The notes under the pieces: model-generated
What the model saw: the letters and a program-made list of their open reading frames with translations, nothing else
The model's database searches: none
What the model was told of the DNA's origin: nothing
Assembly: GCA_028023455.1 (NCBI GenBank)
Contig: JAQFVV010012441.1
Location: forward strand, 5,896,492 to 5,960,491
DNA: 64,000 nucleotides
Source of the DNA: Epiperipatus broadwayi
Lineage: Eukaryota > Onychophora > Udeonychophora > Euonychophora > Peripatidae
Direction of reading: 5' to 3'
Shown here: piece after piece, positions 1 through 11,939 of the stretch
Layout: each line of letters starts with the position of its first letter
Position numbering within the stretch: the stretch's first letter is position 1
Translations under genes and position numbers: made by a program

Positions 1-1230
1 GTTGGAGAGACCTTCATCCTGCAGTGGATTGATAATAATTGATGATGATGGTATTTTAGAGATTTCCGTATTAATTCTTATACAAATAAATTACTTTTCT
101 TCTGTTTTATTAATGCATCGTCTTTTGCATCATTCCGTAAATACATACGTTAGAAATTTTGACAACACATACCTTTAAATTATTTTATCCATTAAACAAT
201 TTATATATTATTAGTTATTTATTATATTTTTTTAAGTTAATAAATTTTATTTTTATTATTTAAATTTGAATCTCGTAATTATTCCTAGTTTATTGATTAC
301 ATTATGCTTTGGTTTTAATTTACAGATTCTCTACATAATTCTATTATTATATTAAATATTTAGCTAGTCAAGGTATAAGTAAACATTTATATTTGTTAAT
401 AATTTATCTTATTTTATTAGTGTTCTTATTTATATTTTATTGATTACATAAGTTAAGCTAATCTCTCAATAAATATTAATTGATTAAGTTTCTATATTTG
501 TGTATTTTAAATTAATAAATCGGTGCTCAACAGTATTTTATATTTTTTAAATACTATTTTACAAATATTTTATGCTAGTATCTTTAGCTATTTTAATTAG
601 AATATAATAGAATTATTAATTGAAGCATACAGTTATTTTATACTATTACAAAATTAGTAATTAAACATTTTTGACTATTTTGTAAATTAATTATAGTATT
701 GTAACTGTTAAAAATATAAGGATTACCCAAAAATCATCTGAGGGTAATTTGCATGAGCATTCTCATTTTCAGATCACATGACAAACAACTTTTTATAGCC
801 TGGTATCTAGTTAGATGTATGTGGCAAGAAACAGTATTTTATTACATTCACTTAAGAACCAAGATTATATAAAAATAAAGCATATGATATACGGTACAAA
901 TATGCATCTACTGCATACTACTGCTCAAAAAAAGGTGCTAAATGGGAGTGACCTGCAGATGCAAATTGTACCACATCTATACAAATATATAAGAAGACAT
1001 ATGAAACTATATAAAATACCCACAACACATATATCGTAAAGTTTTAATGATTGGATTGGCTTAGTTTGCTTAGTTAGCTTTTGACTGTTAGAAGTTATAG
1101 ATATAGCAATAATTACATGATTTACATATACCATTATGTAGAGTATATAGGCAATTTCTTAGAAAATGGAATGCAGGATTCTTTCTTGTTAATGGGCACT
1201 TGTCTTTAGAAATGTGCCATGCATCCTTAA
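1..1230. other. AT-rich stretch without a recognisable gene
   Basis: Nothing supportable was found here. The sequence is A+T-rich with many short stops in all frames. Two short opposing reading frames around 815-1134 overlap each other and show no motif, so I treat them as chance openings. Confidence 0.6.
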
Positions 1231-1234
1231 TCTT

Positions 1235-2030
1235 TCATTTAGCATCATTATGTTCCATGCAGATAATTTTGACCAAAAATGAAACATAGGTATATCCAGT
1301 GGCGGAAAGGTGTTTGATAAATATTGAATGTGTTTCATTGTTTGTTTTTAACCTTATTATACAGATAGGTGTGTTGGACAATGGGAGTTGATATGTTGTC
1401 CAAGATTCCCCATAGTTAAAGGTCAGGTAGGTGGGGTCTTGACATTTGATTTTGTACATGATCTGGTAGTAAATTTCAACTGGTAAACTGTCCTTTGGGT
1501 TGTTAAAAAAATGTTGCAGAGAGGTGGTGCATGCAAAGCTATTTTATGTGTGGGAGTAATAACTTTGATGATGTAATGGGTTATGACTGAAACGTAAGAA
1601 AGAGAAATCCACGGCTTCTTTTTTATTGGTATTGGTGAAGGGGGGGACCATGTTTTGTGGTAAAAATTTCTAAAGATTTGTAGGAGGGCAGAGTGATTAT
1701 AACCTTCACTGTGCAATTCTGCTATGTGTGTGCTATTGTTATTCTTCCTGTGCGATACAAGCTTAAATAACTGCAGGTTATCGTAAAGGAAGACTTTGAG
1801 TCTGGAGAGTATGTGAAAGAGTCATGTATGGAAATGTGATTGGATGAGTCCATATACATTTCTAGGCTTAATAATTATTTTATAGATCAATTCTCATTGT
1901 ACTTAAAGATCAAGATACTTAATTCCAATCGGGTTGTTCTCATTTTCTTGCATTAAAGTAAATGATGATGTGTCTGTGAGGTTTTGCTGAATTTGAGAGA
2001 TTTGGGCTTCAGGAGTGCATATAATTAAGT
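1235..2030 (-). pseudogene. Decayed Penelope-like element, RT tail plus GIY-YIG remnant
   Basis: Read on the minus strand, the order matches the 3' half of a Penelope-like retroelement. Around 1980-1850 there is a YLDL-type segment followed by an YKIIIKP-like segment, the RT 'thumb' landmark also seen in the PLE at 4.6-6.3 kb. Around 1450-1240 there is a YKIKCQD-like segment, then a KHLSATGY...VKIIC-like segment, which fits the GIY-YIG core and its downstream histidine region. Several frame changes and stops separate these blocks, so no product is expected. PLE reverse transcriptases copy RNA at nicked target ends, and the GIY-YIG domain supplies the nick. No RT catalytic core is visible. The match rests on weak motifs. 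Confidence 0.5.
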
Positions 2031-2039
2031 CAAAATTTC

Positions 2040-4430
2040 ATTTATACATAATTTTAAATATTTTTTTAATAAAAATCCTGTTATATTAGAATGGCATTTC
2101 CAGATACATTTTCCAGGTTTACGATTATTCTGTATGCCAGATTTTTTTTTAAATTTTGCAATAAATATCTTCAAATGATCAATAAAAACTATGTAGTTTT
2201 TTAATCACATTTACCAATATTTTAGCAGAACGTATCAACAAGATATAAGAATCTATAATACAAAAGTTAAATTGTGAAACTCAATTTGTCCAAAGTGACG
2301 GCCTTAGTACACATTTTATTTGTGAAGTAGAAATGATTATTAAGATAATTATTTATTTTAATATCCTTCTTGATAATTTGAAAAAAAAAATTTACTAAAC
2401 AAAAAATTTATTAATTTTTATAATGTTTTTTTAGAAATATTTAAACATTTCTCAGTGGGAAAGAAGGAAAAAATGTTATTTTCACTAACATAAAAAAATA
2501 ATAAATAATTTATTTCTTTCAATAAATTTAAAAATAAAATATTTTTATTCTTTTGATTATACTAAAAATTATTTTTTTAAAGAAAGGGTTTTACGTGAAC
2601 AGAAATAGTATCTAAATGAAAAGCCACAGGCTTGAAAATTAAATTTTACATATTTATCCTCAATCTAATTATAATAATTAACCAAGATGAGCATACCACC
2701 AGTATTTCTTAGATAGACTGTCTTCATAATGTCTGTCTACCATAATTATGGTATAGAGTTAAAAATTATATCTTTGCAGATTTTTAATTTAATAAAATTT
2801 ACTTGTATATAAAAAAATAAATTAACAATGTTGATAAATATAATTTACTTCAACACAATAAATATATTATTAACATACTGGAAATCTTACATACATTAAT
2901 CTAACTGTATCACTTCATACTAAGAAATAAGAAAAGTAAAATATGCTATTAAAATTACTTTATTACCTGATCATACCATGTATGTTTTGCACTCTGTTTT
3001 CGTAATTGCAATAAAAATGTAGTTTGAACAGATGTTTATGCAATAATAAATGGTTCTTATAGATAAATGATATGTCTTAATCAAATGCCAAATACATAGT
3101 AAAATACCACACACACAAGCCATATTTAACAATAAATTATTTAATAAAGATTAATAATTGATAATGGTTTATTTAAACATAGCAGTGGCAAGATGGGTTA
3201 GGCATTAATTTAAAGTTAAATCAGCATGCCTTTTGCAGCATGTTTAAGAAATTGATTAATATTACATCTAAAGATAGAAGATAATTCTTAAAACTTGCAA
3301 GAAAAAAATAATATTACAGAATAAAATTTTTTAGAATATATTGAAGCAATCACTCTGTAGTCAGAGTGAACTTCATGAGTGAGCTTCATGTTTTCCTATC
3401 TAAAAAACTAACATCTACAAGGGTTCAAACCCAGCAATTATATTTAATGTACTAACCTTGCCATCACTTACTAGGTGGCAACATATATATATATTTAAAA
3501 TCTGCTAAAACTTTACTATATAATAAATATTTTATAATTTTGATTTTGATATTTTGATACTTTTGAATATTTTAAGAGTGTTTTTTTTGTAAAAAGAGAG
3601 AGAGAATTTGTTTAATCACATGAAGTTTCTCATTTGTAAAAAAATTATTTGCTTTTAATTTCAATTTTGTAAAAATTTTAAAAAAAAGATATAACCAAGA
3701 TGGCAGGTTCAAATTAACCCATTGTGAAGTTTGCTTCACTAATTAAATATTTTAAAAACTCAACTTTCATTAATTGAAATATTGTTTTCTTATCAAAGTC
3801 ATTTTTATTTTAACTAAAAATATTTCGTTAATGAAATATTTTTATTTCATTTATATTATTTTAAATTCTTTTGTGCTGTAATGTGATTTGAATCTTATCA
3901 TCTGCTTATGTCTTGTTTTAATTAAAAATGGGCTGTAATTTGTTAATTGCTTATATGCCTCTGGGCAAATGAACTAAGGCATTCCTGTCATAGTTGGGAA
4001 TTATATAAATAGAGTAGATTGGAGATAAAGGGGCTTTTGTTTTTTGCTTTTCTGATTTTTCTTGTGCTTTTCTTGTATCATTTCTCTTTGCTCGTGAGTT
4101 TAGATAACAAGGAAAGAATATAGTTTAATAAAATGTCATTTGAGTAGGAAATCCGAATCATCTTTTCCCACTCTTGGGACTGTCTTTGGAATGCTTCCAA
4201 GAAGCCCAGGCCATGGAAAAATGCTATCACCAATGAAGAAGAAATAATGACCAAGATTGCTGACCACCAAGCTGATTATCCTAACTGAAGCTCAGAGAGT
4301 GAACCATCCAGCCATTGACCCAGAATGTGCCGATGTAACAATTCAGTATCTGTGTAAAGTTGTCTGTGCTTACCTATAAATATTAAATGTTATATATATA
4401 TATAAAATAAATAAAATATCCGTTAATTAA
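2040..4430. other. Intergenic AT-rich DNA with a tRNA-like relic and one GC-richer island
   Basis: Mostly low-complexity A+T DNA. Two items stand out: the tRNA-like segment near 3.4 kb (separate entry) and a GC-richer island at about 4145-4330. In the island a plus-strand frame stays open for about 47 codons to a TGA near 4287, after a pyrimidine-rich stretch at 4035-4100. I do not recognise the translation. It could be an exon or a fragment of an unknown repeat. No gene is called. Confidence 0.5.
3395..3480 (-). repeat. tRNA-derived SINE head or pseudo-tRNA
   Basis: The minus strand carries an A-box-like TGGCAAGGTTAG motif. About 35 bases further on is a B-box-like GGGTTTGAACCC motif, the spacing of an internal RNA polymerase III promoter. 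The expected tRNA stems do not close well, so this is more likely a SINE head or dead tRNA copy than a working tRNA. The B-box is palindromic, so the strand call depends on the A-box alone. Confidence 0.4.
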
Positions 4431-4645
4431 AAACAATATTGTAATTATAATTGAAATAATATTTTTAACGGTTTATAAACAATTACAAACAATCTTAAAA
4501 TCCGCAGAAGTACTTTCGATTACTTTCTAACCTGCCTCAACTGCCATTAAATTTAAAAACCAAAAGCGGAAGCAAACGTCATCAATTCAAATTCCATGAA
4601 TCTCGTATTTTAATGTTAGAAGCTTGTCGATTTATTAAATGCATT

Positions 4646-5425
4646 TTATTCCTGTTTATAAAAAATTGCCTCTTTAATTTTTCTTTTACTATGGTTTCTC
4701 TCTTCATGAAGAATTTTCACATTTTCAAAATTAAATTTAAATTTATATTTACATGTTTTTTCGTGATCAAAGAAAACTGAAGAAGATATTAAATCACCAT
4801 TATTTTTATTTTTTACACGCTTATATAATAATTCATGTTCCTTCAATCTTTTCTCAATACTGCACCTAGATTCACCTATATATGATAGCATACAATCACA
4901 AAAAATTTGATATATGACATTACTTTTTTGCTTGACGGGTATGACATCCTTAGAATTATTGACTAATTTATTAATATTGTTTGGAACGTAGAATGAAACA
5001 TTAAACACATTCTTATATAAATCCTTAAAAAATTTTACTTGTGGATTTGAAATAAATGGAATAGATATCCATTTTTTATTATTAATCTTCATTTCTTTTA
5101 AATTATCATAATTTTTTTTAAATTGACATAAAGTATTGTTTATTTGTTCCATTTTATAACCGACATCAATCAATTTCTTGGCAAATATCTCAATATTTTT
5201 TAGTTTATCACTTTGGTAATGACATAATTTTTCATTCCGAAACAAAAAAGATTTAAAACTTGCCATCTTATGCATCATTGGTACTTTTGATTTACAATTT
5301 ATATATCCACTTTTTTGCAGTGGCTTAATTATTAGTTTATAATTTAATATACTGTTATCTCTTGTGATCATTAAATCTAAATAATTAATCTTATTGTCCT
5401 GTTCTTTTTCAATAGTCCATTTCAT
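4646..5425 (-). pseudogene. Penelope-like RT tail plus GIY-YIG endonuclease, left arm
   Basis: A 259-codon open frame. Residues about 12-70 hold the PLE RT 'thumb' landmarks: an INYLDLMITRDN segment, a KLIIKP segment and a HKMASFKSFLFRNEKL segment. Residues about 170-205 hold the GIY-YIG core, seen as VIYQIFCDC, YIGES and IEKRLKEH, followed by the FFDHEKTC histidine region. The palmar RT catalytic core (YxDD) is missing because the copy begins at the palindrome centre. Compared with the right arm, one extra T in a T-run near 4662 shifts the frame and removes the last 20 or so residues. The ATG lies at the truncation point and is not the family's real start. It is a 5'-truncated pseudogene with a largely intact endonuclease domain. 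Confidence 0.85.
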
Positions 5426-5428
5426 GGC

Positions 5429-6271
5429 TTGAAAGGGACTATTGAAAAAGAACAGGAAAATAAGATTAACTATTTAGATTTAATGATCACAAGAGATAAC
5501 AGTATATTAAATTATAAACTAATAATTAAGCCATGGCAAAAAAGAGGATATATAAATTGTAAATCAAAAGTACCAGTGATGCATAAGATGGCAAGTTTTA
5601 AATCTTTTTTGTTTTGGAATGAAAAATTATGTCATTACCAAAGTGATAAACTAAAAAATATTGAGATATTTGCCAAGGAATTGATTGATGTCGGTTATAA
5701 AATGGAACAAATAAACAATACTTTATGTCAATTTTAAAAAAAATATGATAATTTAAAAGAAATGAAGATTAATAATAAAAAATGGTTATTTATTCCATTT
5801 ATTTCAAATCCACAAGTAAAATTTTTTAAGGATTTATATAAGAATGTGTTTAATGTTTCATTCTACATTCCAAACAATATTAATAAATTAGTCAATAATT
5901 CTAAGGATGTCATACCTGTCAAGCAAAAAAGTAATGTCATATATCAAATTTTTTGTGATTGTATGCTATCATATATAGGTGAATCTAGGTGCAGTATTGA
6001 GAAAAGATTGAAGGAACATGATTTATTATATAAGCGTGTAAAAAATAAAAATAATGGTGATTTAATATCTTCTTCAGTTTTCTTTGATCACGAAAAAACA
6101 TGTAAATATAAATTTAAATTTAATTTTGAAAATGTGAAAATTCTTCATGAAGAGAGAAACCATAGTAAAAGAAAAATTAAAGAGGCAATTTTTATAAACA
6201 GGAATAAAACGCATTTAATAAATCGACAAGCTTCTAACATTAAAATACGAGATTCGTGGAATTTGAATTGA
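5429..6271 (+). pseudogene. Penelope-like RT tail plus GIY-YIG endonuclease, right arm
   Basis: This is the mirror copy of the left arm. One reading frame runs from 5429 to 6271 but is broken by an in-frame TAA at 5735-5737, at the A-run where the left arm reads lysine codons. After the stop the frame resumes with the same GIY-YIG landmarks (VIYQIFCDC, YIGES, IEKRLKEH). It reads about 20 residues further at the C-terminus than the left arm, ending in a IRDSWNLN-type tail. The RT core is absent, as on the left. The two copies are divergently oriented and start within a few bases of each other, so they came from one inverted-repeat event or two end-to-end insertions rather than independent random truncations. 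Confidence 0.85.
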
Positions 6272-6521
6272 TGACATTTGCTTCCGCTTTTGGTTTTTGA
6301 ATTTAATGGCAGTTGAGGCAGGTTTGAAAGTAACCGAAAGTACTTCTGCGGATTTTAAGATTGTTTGTAATTGTTTATAAACCATTAAAAATATTATTTC
6401 AATTATAATTATATATATATAATCATTGCGTGTAAGATTCTCTCTAATTTCATCAAATACATATATGTAAATTCTTGTATCCAATTTAAGTTTTAGATCC
6501 TATATTTTATTTTAGTGCGGT

Positions 6522-6995
6522 AAAATTTTATTATTATAATTGTTTGCTATATATTTTACTAAATATGCAATGTATATGCCAAGTCAGCTCAATTCCATGA
6601 GCCTATATTTTAGATTAATCTTTTAAATCCCCAGCACTTCAGGGATATTTTAATTACTTTAAATTATTTGTTTTAAAACCATTGCTCGCTGGGTTGAGAA
6701 CTAGCTAAATAATATCATTTCTGTTCTAGGCAGATTATTATTATAGTATTGCCATAAGTATATTTTACTATTATAATTATTTGCTATTTACTTTTATATG
6801 TAATTTATATGCCAAGTCAACTCAACTCCACGAGCATTTATTTAAGATTAATCTTTTAAATCCTCAGCACTTCAGGGATATTTTAATTACTTTAAATTAT
6901 TTGTTTGAAAGACATTGCTCACTGGGTGAAAAAATAGTTAAATAATATCATTTCTGTTTCTAGACAGATTATTATTACTATAATACTGCCATACA
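6522..6995. repeat. Tandem duplication, about 240-bp unit, two copies
   Basis: The segments at about 6522-6760 and 6761-6995 share the same ordered blocks: TTTGCTAT, ATATGCCAAGTCA, a GATTAATCTTTTAAATCC block, GCACTTCAGGGATATTT and a closing AGATTATTATTA block. They differ by scattered substitutions and small gaps, so the duplication is old. No coding function is seen. Confidence 0.75.
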
Positions 6996-8751
6996 TATAT
7001 ATATTTATTGAGTGTAAATTTAATGTTATTCAAGAACACTATTGCTTAAATTCCACTTAAGATATTTTAAATAATAATGGGTGTCATTTTTTTTAAATGT
7101 AATAATCATTTATATGTAGCGCCTTGAGCATTATAGTATTAAATAATGCTTATTGATTCCAAATGCATGTGGGACCCATTTAATGAAGGGAAATGTAATA
7201 GTATGTCATTAAGACATTCATAATGGTTTTATATTTCAGTTATTTAATTTGGTTTAGTATACGAGTCATGTCGTTATGCCCAATTAAAACTTTATGTATA
7301 GGCCATTAGTTATTTTGATGTCATTAAAAGATGCATTATAATTTCATAGCATTGCCAGCATAGGTTAGCCATCATCGTTATTTGCTTTATCATAATTTGA
7401 GGTTCATCAGGAACTCCCAATCCTCCATCTTCACTTATATATGTTTTAGCTGGCATCGTAAATGCCCTAGGATATCTTTGAAAAGAGTAGCAGAAGCTCT
7501 GTCTTGGTACCCTATGTGGACAATTGCATCTCCCTACCTCCTTTCTTTTTCTCCAGGTATGGCCCACCAGAAGAACAGGTGTACCATTTCTATTTCCCCA
7601 TTTAAATGATGAAGCGTCTACTCAGCCAAAATAAACTGAATCTTATATTTTGCTGCCTCATGCTCTCACCGTGATTTCTTATAGTATTTTAGAATTACTC
7701 CTAAAACTAATCTGTAAGATGTAATGCTGTGATTTAATTAAACCATTTTGTTATTTATTAATGTAGTTGTATTTGGAGTGTCACGAAAAGCTTGCATTAA
7801 GATATTTTGCTTAAATGAGTGGCTTCCATGTGCATAAATGAAGTCTCCTTATTTTATTTTAATACAAGGATTAAAATATAACGTTTATTATATTGACATT
7901 TGTTTTATAACTTTGATGTTTAATATTTAATAAATATAACGGATGTCAGAGACCAATTTACCTGGCATCACAGTTATATACATGTAGTTTTCTTGTATGA
8001 TTGAAGTGGCATCATTTGTTAAATACGTGATATTAATTTATTCAAACATTAAAGTGTCTCTCTCATAAATTCCTTTACCTTGGTCATTATTTAATCGTAT
8101 GTTAAAATACCGTTTCCCCTCACAATCTCATTATGCAAACTTTTTTTTCCCAAATATTGGCATATAAATAAACCGCCCTATGTATATATATAGTAGTGTG
8201 ACATCCCATAATGATCACAGATGTAAGCATGATGAAACTATTCTAGCGTGAACTATATAAATAATGTACATTTAGAATAAATTGTTTTATATAATATTAA
8301 AGTATCTTTTAATCCTATTCAGAGATCGAATCGTTATTTTGGTTAGTTTTTAAAAATAAAAAGGTTTTATATAATTATGTATTATTTTAATTCTTATATC
8401 TCATTCGGGGATTTATCCTCAACAGTCCTAGTTCGAGACTCAACTCACTGTACCACTGTCTGACGTCTGGTATAATATATTTTAGTCTGTATAAGTTTTA
8501 TTCACATCTACTGTTATAATGTTATTCAAATAATTTATAAGATTTTAATAGATCTCTCAAATATAAGATATACATTTTAAGCCAACTTTTAGATAGTTTT
8601 ATACATTAGATTTTACTTCTGGTTTCTTAAAGAATTATATCTTCCTGATTACTTCATTATCCACTATCATATGGCTATCCACGTAATGTTGATAACATTT
8701 GGTTTTAAACTCACAATTTAGCAGACAATGATATTTTTAATATATATATAT
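6996..8751. other. Unassigned AT-rich DNA, possibly a degenerate solo LTR
   Basis: No gene is recognised. A TATAAATAA motif occurs near 8165 and AATAAA-type signals follow, and the stretch before 8752 is non-coding, so part of it could be a decayed LTR; no partner copy exists in the window to test that. The minus-strand opening at 7310-7567 is GC-richer than its surroundings but overlaps an equally long plus-strand opening and shows no motif. A tRNA-B-box-like GTTCGAGAC occurs near 8432 with no matching A-box. Confidence 0.4.
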
Positions 8752-11700
8752 TGAAACAGTCAGATTTATGCACCCACCTGTCTCACATATTTTACTCACA
8801 CATCTATCTATATGCCAGGTGTAAACTCTCTCAGAGTACCCATTTAAATAAAATTAAATTACTATGTGAGCAGAATCATGTATACATATGTTAATGATAA
8901 GTCTGTAATTTAATAGTATATGTATATATTACAGATATGTATCCATTTTATAAGTATTTCTAATTTAAGAAATATTTTAATTTAAATTATTTTTATGTTA
9001 TTGGTATATATTACAGATATGTATATTCATTTTATAAATATTTCTAGTTTAAGAAATATTTTAGTTAAATTATTTAGCCTATTTTATTGTGGTATTATTG
9101 AAATTGCATATGTATATTTCCTGGTATTCTAGTATATTTCCTGTTATTCTACATGTATGGTTATAAAATTAGTTTTCTACTAATTATGAAAGTAACATTG
9201 TCAAGATAACATTTGATTTTTGTAAACAATTTTCAAAGTAGGTCACACATTGGTCCTAAAATAGCATGGACTTGATTTGGTAAATGTAAAATGTTAATAA
9301 CAAGTTGTCATGGTTAAAAATGTTTTTCTAAAATAAATAAATGGGCTTTTCTACTGGTTGTAACTATTAAATATGTTTTGCTAAAATAAATAAATGGACT
9401 TTCCAACTACGTACAAACTAGTAAAATTAACAGGTGGCCAGAGTTTGAAACGTATAAATACTTAAAGTTTTGTTGCCAAGTATTTGATCATATATATAAT
9501 AAGTGACTTGTAAGCAGAACCTATGCCCATTTTATCTTCAAAATGGTCGAGTAGAATGGCAATCACTTACTCCTCTCCTTGATTGGGGATAGAGAATAGC
9601 TTTGGTCCGATAAAACCGAATGCCATACACTAGCAAAGTAGCCCATGGAAAATCTCTATTAACTTTAAATCATGATCAAAAGTGTCACAAAAGTGTCAAC
9701 TTAATATCCTCCCAAGTGCTCCAAAATTAACTGCAATGAAAACAACTGAATGGTAAATTTTCTCTCAGAGTTCTGTTTATAAACTGTGACTTTCAATTCT
9801 TTTTTTTAAAAGCTAGCTATTTATTAAATCTGCCATTCCCAAACACCTTTACTAAAATCTACAAAGAAGTCCATTAAATGCTAAATTTTGCCTGATTGTA
9901 AAACTTGAATTCATCTTTTAAAATGTAAAACTTGAATTCTCTTTTAAAATATAAAATTTGAATTCTCTTTTAAAATGTAAAACTCTAATAATCTATTCTA
10001 AATTAAATGTATAATTTTCTGTGGTCCTTTTTGCCTATTTCTAAATCTATTCAATTTATTCTATGATTTTATCATTTTAATATTATATGTATTTAATATG
10101 CCAAATGACTCAAAACAGCAAGTATTTATAAATATAATTCTAGCTTATTGATCTGCGAAGATAATTTCAAATCTTTGCTATAATAAATATTAAATAATTG
10201 AATTATTATTTTTCTTTCTCACTCATTGTTTCAAGATCATATTATTATCTTACTGATTAAATTTTGGGTATTGATATTATGATAATCAATCATTCTCTAG
10301 TTAAACTTGTAGTTTGCTTAATTCTAGTTATGAATTATAACTATTTATATATGTGACTCGTACATCATAGGAACTAGCCACAGAGATATCCTCAAAGCAT
10401 ATTTTAATGTTTTATTCATAATTTCCCCGCAAATATGCTCTGTTCTCCTTAGATTTATATATGTTGAAATGCAGATGATAATATTAAACTAGGTTACTAA
10501 TTAATTTAATTCCTAAATAGTATATTTGAAATACTAAATTTGAGAACTGGATTGTATAGATATGCAAACAGATGCTAACTAATTTTAAGGCATGATAATA
10601 TAAGTCCTCCTTAGATTTATATATGTTGAGATGCAGGTGATAATATTAAACTAGGTTACTAATTAATTTAATCTCTAAATAGTATATTTAAAAATACTAA
10701 ATTTGAGAACTGGATTGTATAAATATGCAAATAGATGCTAACTAATTTTAAGGCACAATAATATAAGTTTACATATTTGCGTTATACCTATGTATAAGTT
10801 GCGGGTGTGTCCTTACAAAGTACGCAATGTACACTTATCTGTTTGCTGCATGATTTTTGATGAAGCGTTAGTGGAGGCCACACATCCACTTTAGTTCGTG
10901 TAAAGCACACACTTTTAGAACTAGGGCACTAGGACCTAGATTATTCATAATGCTTATTTGAGTTCCTGAACTACTAATGTTCCTATTCATAGCAAGTTGA
11001 GTGGTTTTAGGGCAAACCGAGTCTTTGGAGACTGAAACCCATGAATAAATGACCCATTTGCACCTTTTTGCTTTATTAATATTTTGATAAGTGCCATAGA
11101 GTATATAGGTAAACCTATTATAAACCAGTTTTCTCTTCTTTTATATTACATGCTTGTCTGGCATTAGTGTATATCTTAATCTAGGTTAACACACTAACCT
11201 GCATATCTCTGAGCCTAATTACATGCTCCATTTAACTTTGTATAGATAGATACCATAGGAGTGCTACTATAGTTAGTTATATAACTTTGGCTATAAAGTT
11301 CTATATGATCTAGCAGATTACATGAGGGCTAAAAATTCGGCATATTAATATAGGCATAAACTCCCATACCGCACTGCACATATTTAAACACTTATAATGA
11401 GATAGGTAACAAAAATCTCATTAGTTATATAATGCCTGCTAGCATAATATCGCATGCTCCCATCACATAATTTTGTATGTTTTGATTTATTATTGTTTGT
11501 TAAATTAATAATATTTAAAATTATAAGTCGTTTTCATAGTTTTATTGTCCATGAGTTCATTTTATCCAGCTCTAGATTTAATTGCACATACACCATTATA
11601 TCTATAGGTAGATTATTCTCTTAAATTTCATAATCAATCATTGATATTTTAATTAACCACTTAGTCTTATGTGTGTATATCTGACCAAATCAATGCTAAA

Positions 11701-11934
11701 TTAGTGAATTTACGAATCTTTTGTTTTACACTGAGTGACTGCTGGACTGAGGTTAAATTAAATGTCTGTGTAAGTTGAGAAATGTCATCCATAGGGTATT
11801 AAATCATTGAGCAGAGGTGAAAGGATTGAATGTTGGTCAGATTCTGGATCCCAGAATCTGGATTTGATCAGCTTTAATGTACTTTGCATGTGCTCTAGAT
11901 TTTGTTATGTGAAGGGACAATTCTTACCATTACA
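8752..11934 (+). repeat. 5' LTR of element C
   Basis: This matches 16805-19833 along its whole length. It contains an internal tandem duplication of about 80 bp near 8930-9075 and short tandem units built on AAAACTTGAATTCTCTTTT near 9890-9990, both shared with the 3' LTR. It also has a private 158-bp tandem duplication that accounts for most of its extra length. The 5' edge is TGAAACAG directly after (AT)n; the 3' edge is placed at ATTACA by comparison with the sister LTR. Confidence 0.85.
10447..10763. repeat. 158-bp tandem duplication private to one LTR
   Basis: Two adjacent copies start with TCCTTAGATTTATATATG at about 10447 and 10605 and end with an ATAATATAAG block. The sister LTR has a single copy at about 18511-18668. 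The duplication therefore arose after the two LTRs became separate sequences, that is, after integration. Confidence 0.8.
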
Positions 11935-11939
11935 TAGGT

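Larger units (their letters stand above)
4435..6413. mobile_element. Head-to-head palindrome of two Penelope-like 3' ends
   Basis: Two arms of about 985 bp are reverse complements of each other around a centre near 5420-5432. Both arms are cut at nearly the same place in the RT tail, run through the GIY-YIG domain, and extend the same distance into the 3' non-coding tail (for example the AAAGCGGAAGCAAA segment at 4562 and its complement near 6283). The left outer edge is next to an (AT)n tract at 4390-4406 and the right outer edge runs into one at 6410-6421. PLEs are known to form truncated, inverted and partly tandem copies. The arms differ at scattered bases, so this is not simply an assembly fold of one arm. 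Confidence 0.85.

Noticed and set aside
7310-7609. Opposing 75-85 codon frames as a gene
   Set aside because: Both strands are open over the same stretch, neither shows a known motif, and there are no splice signals I trust.
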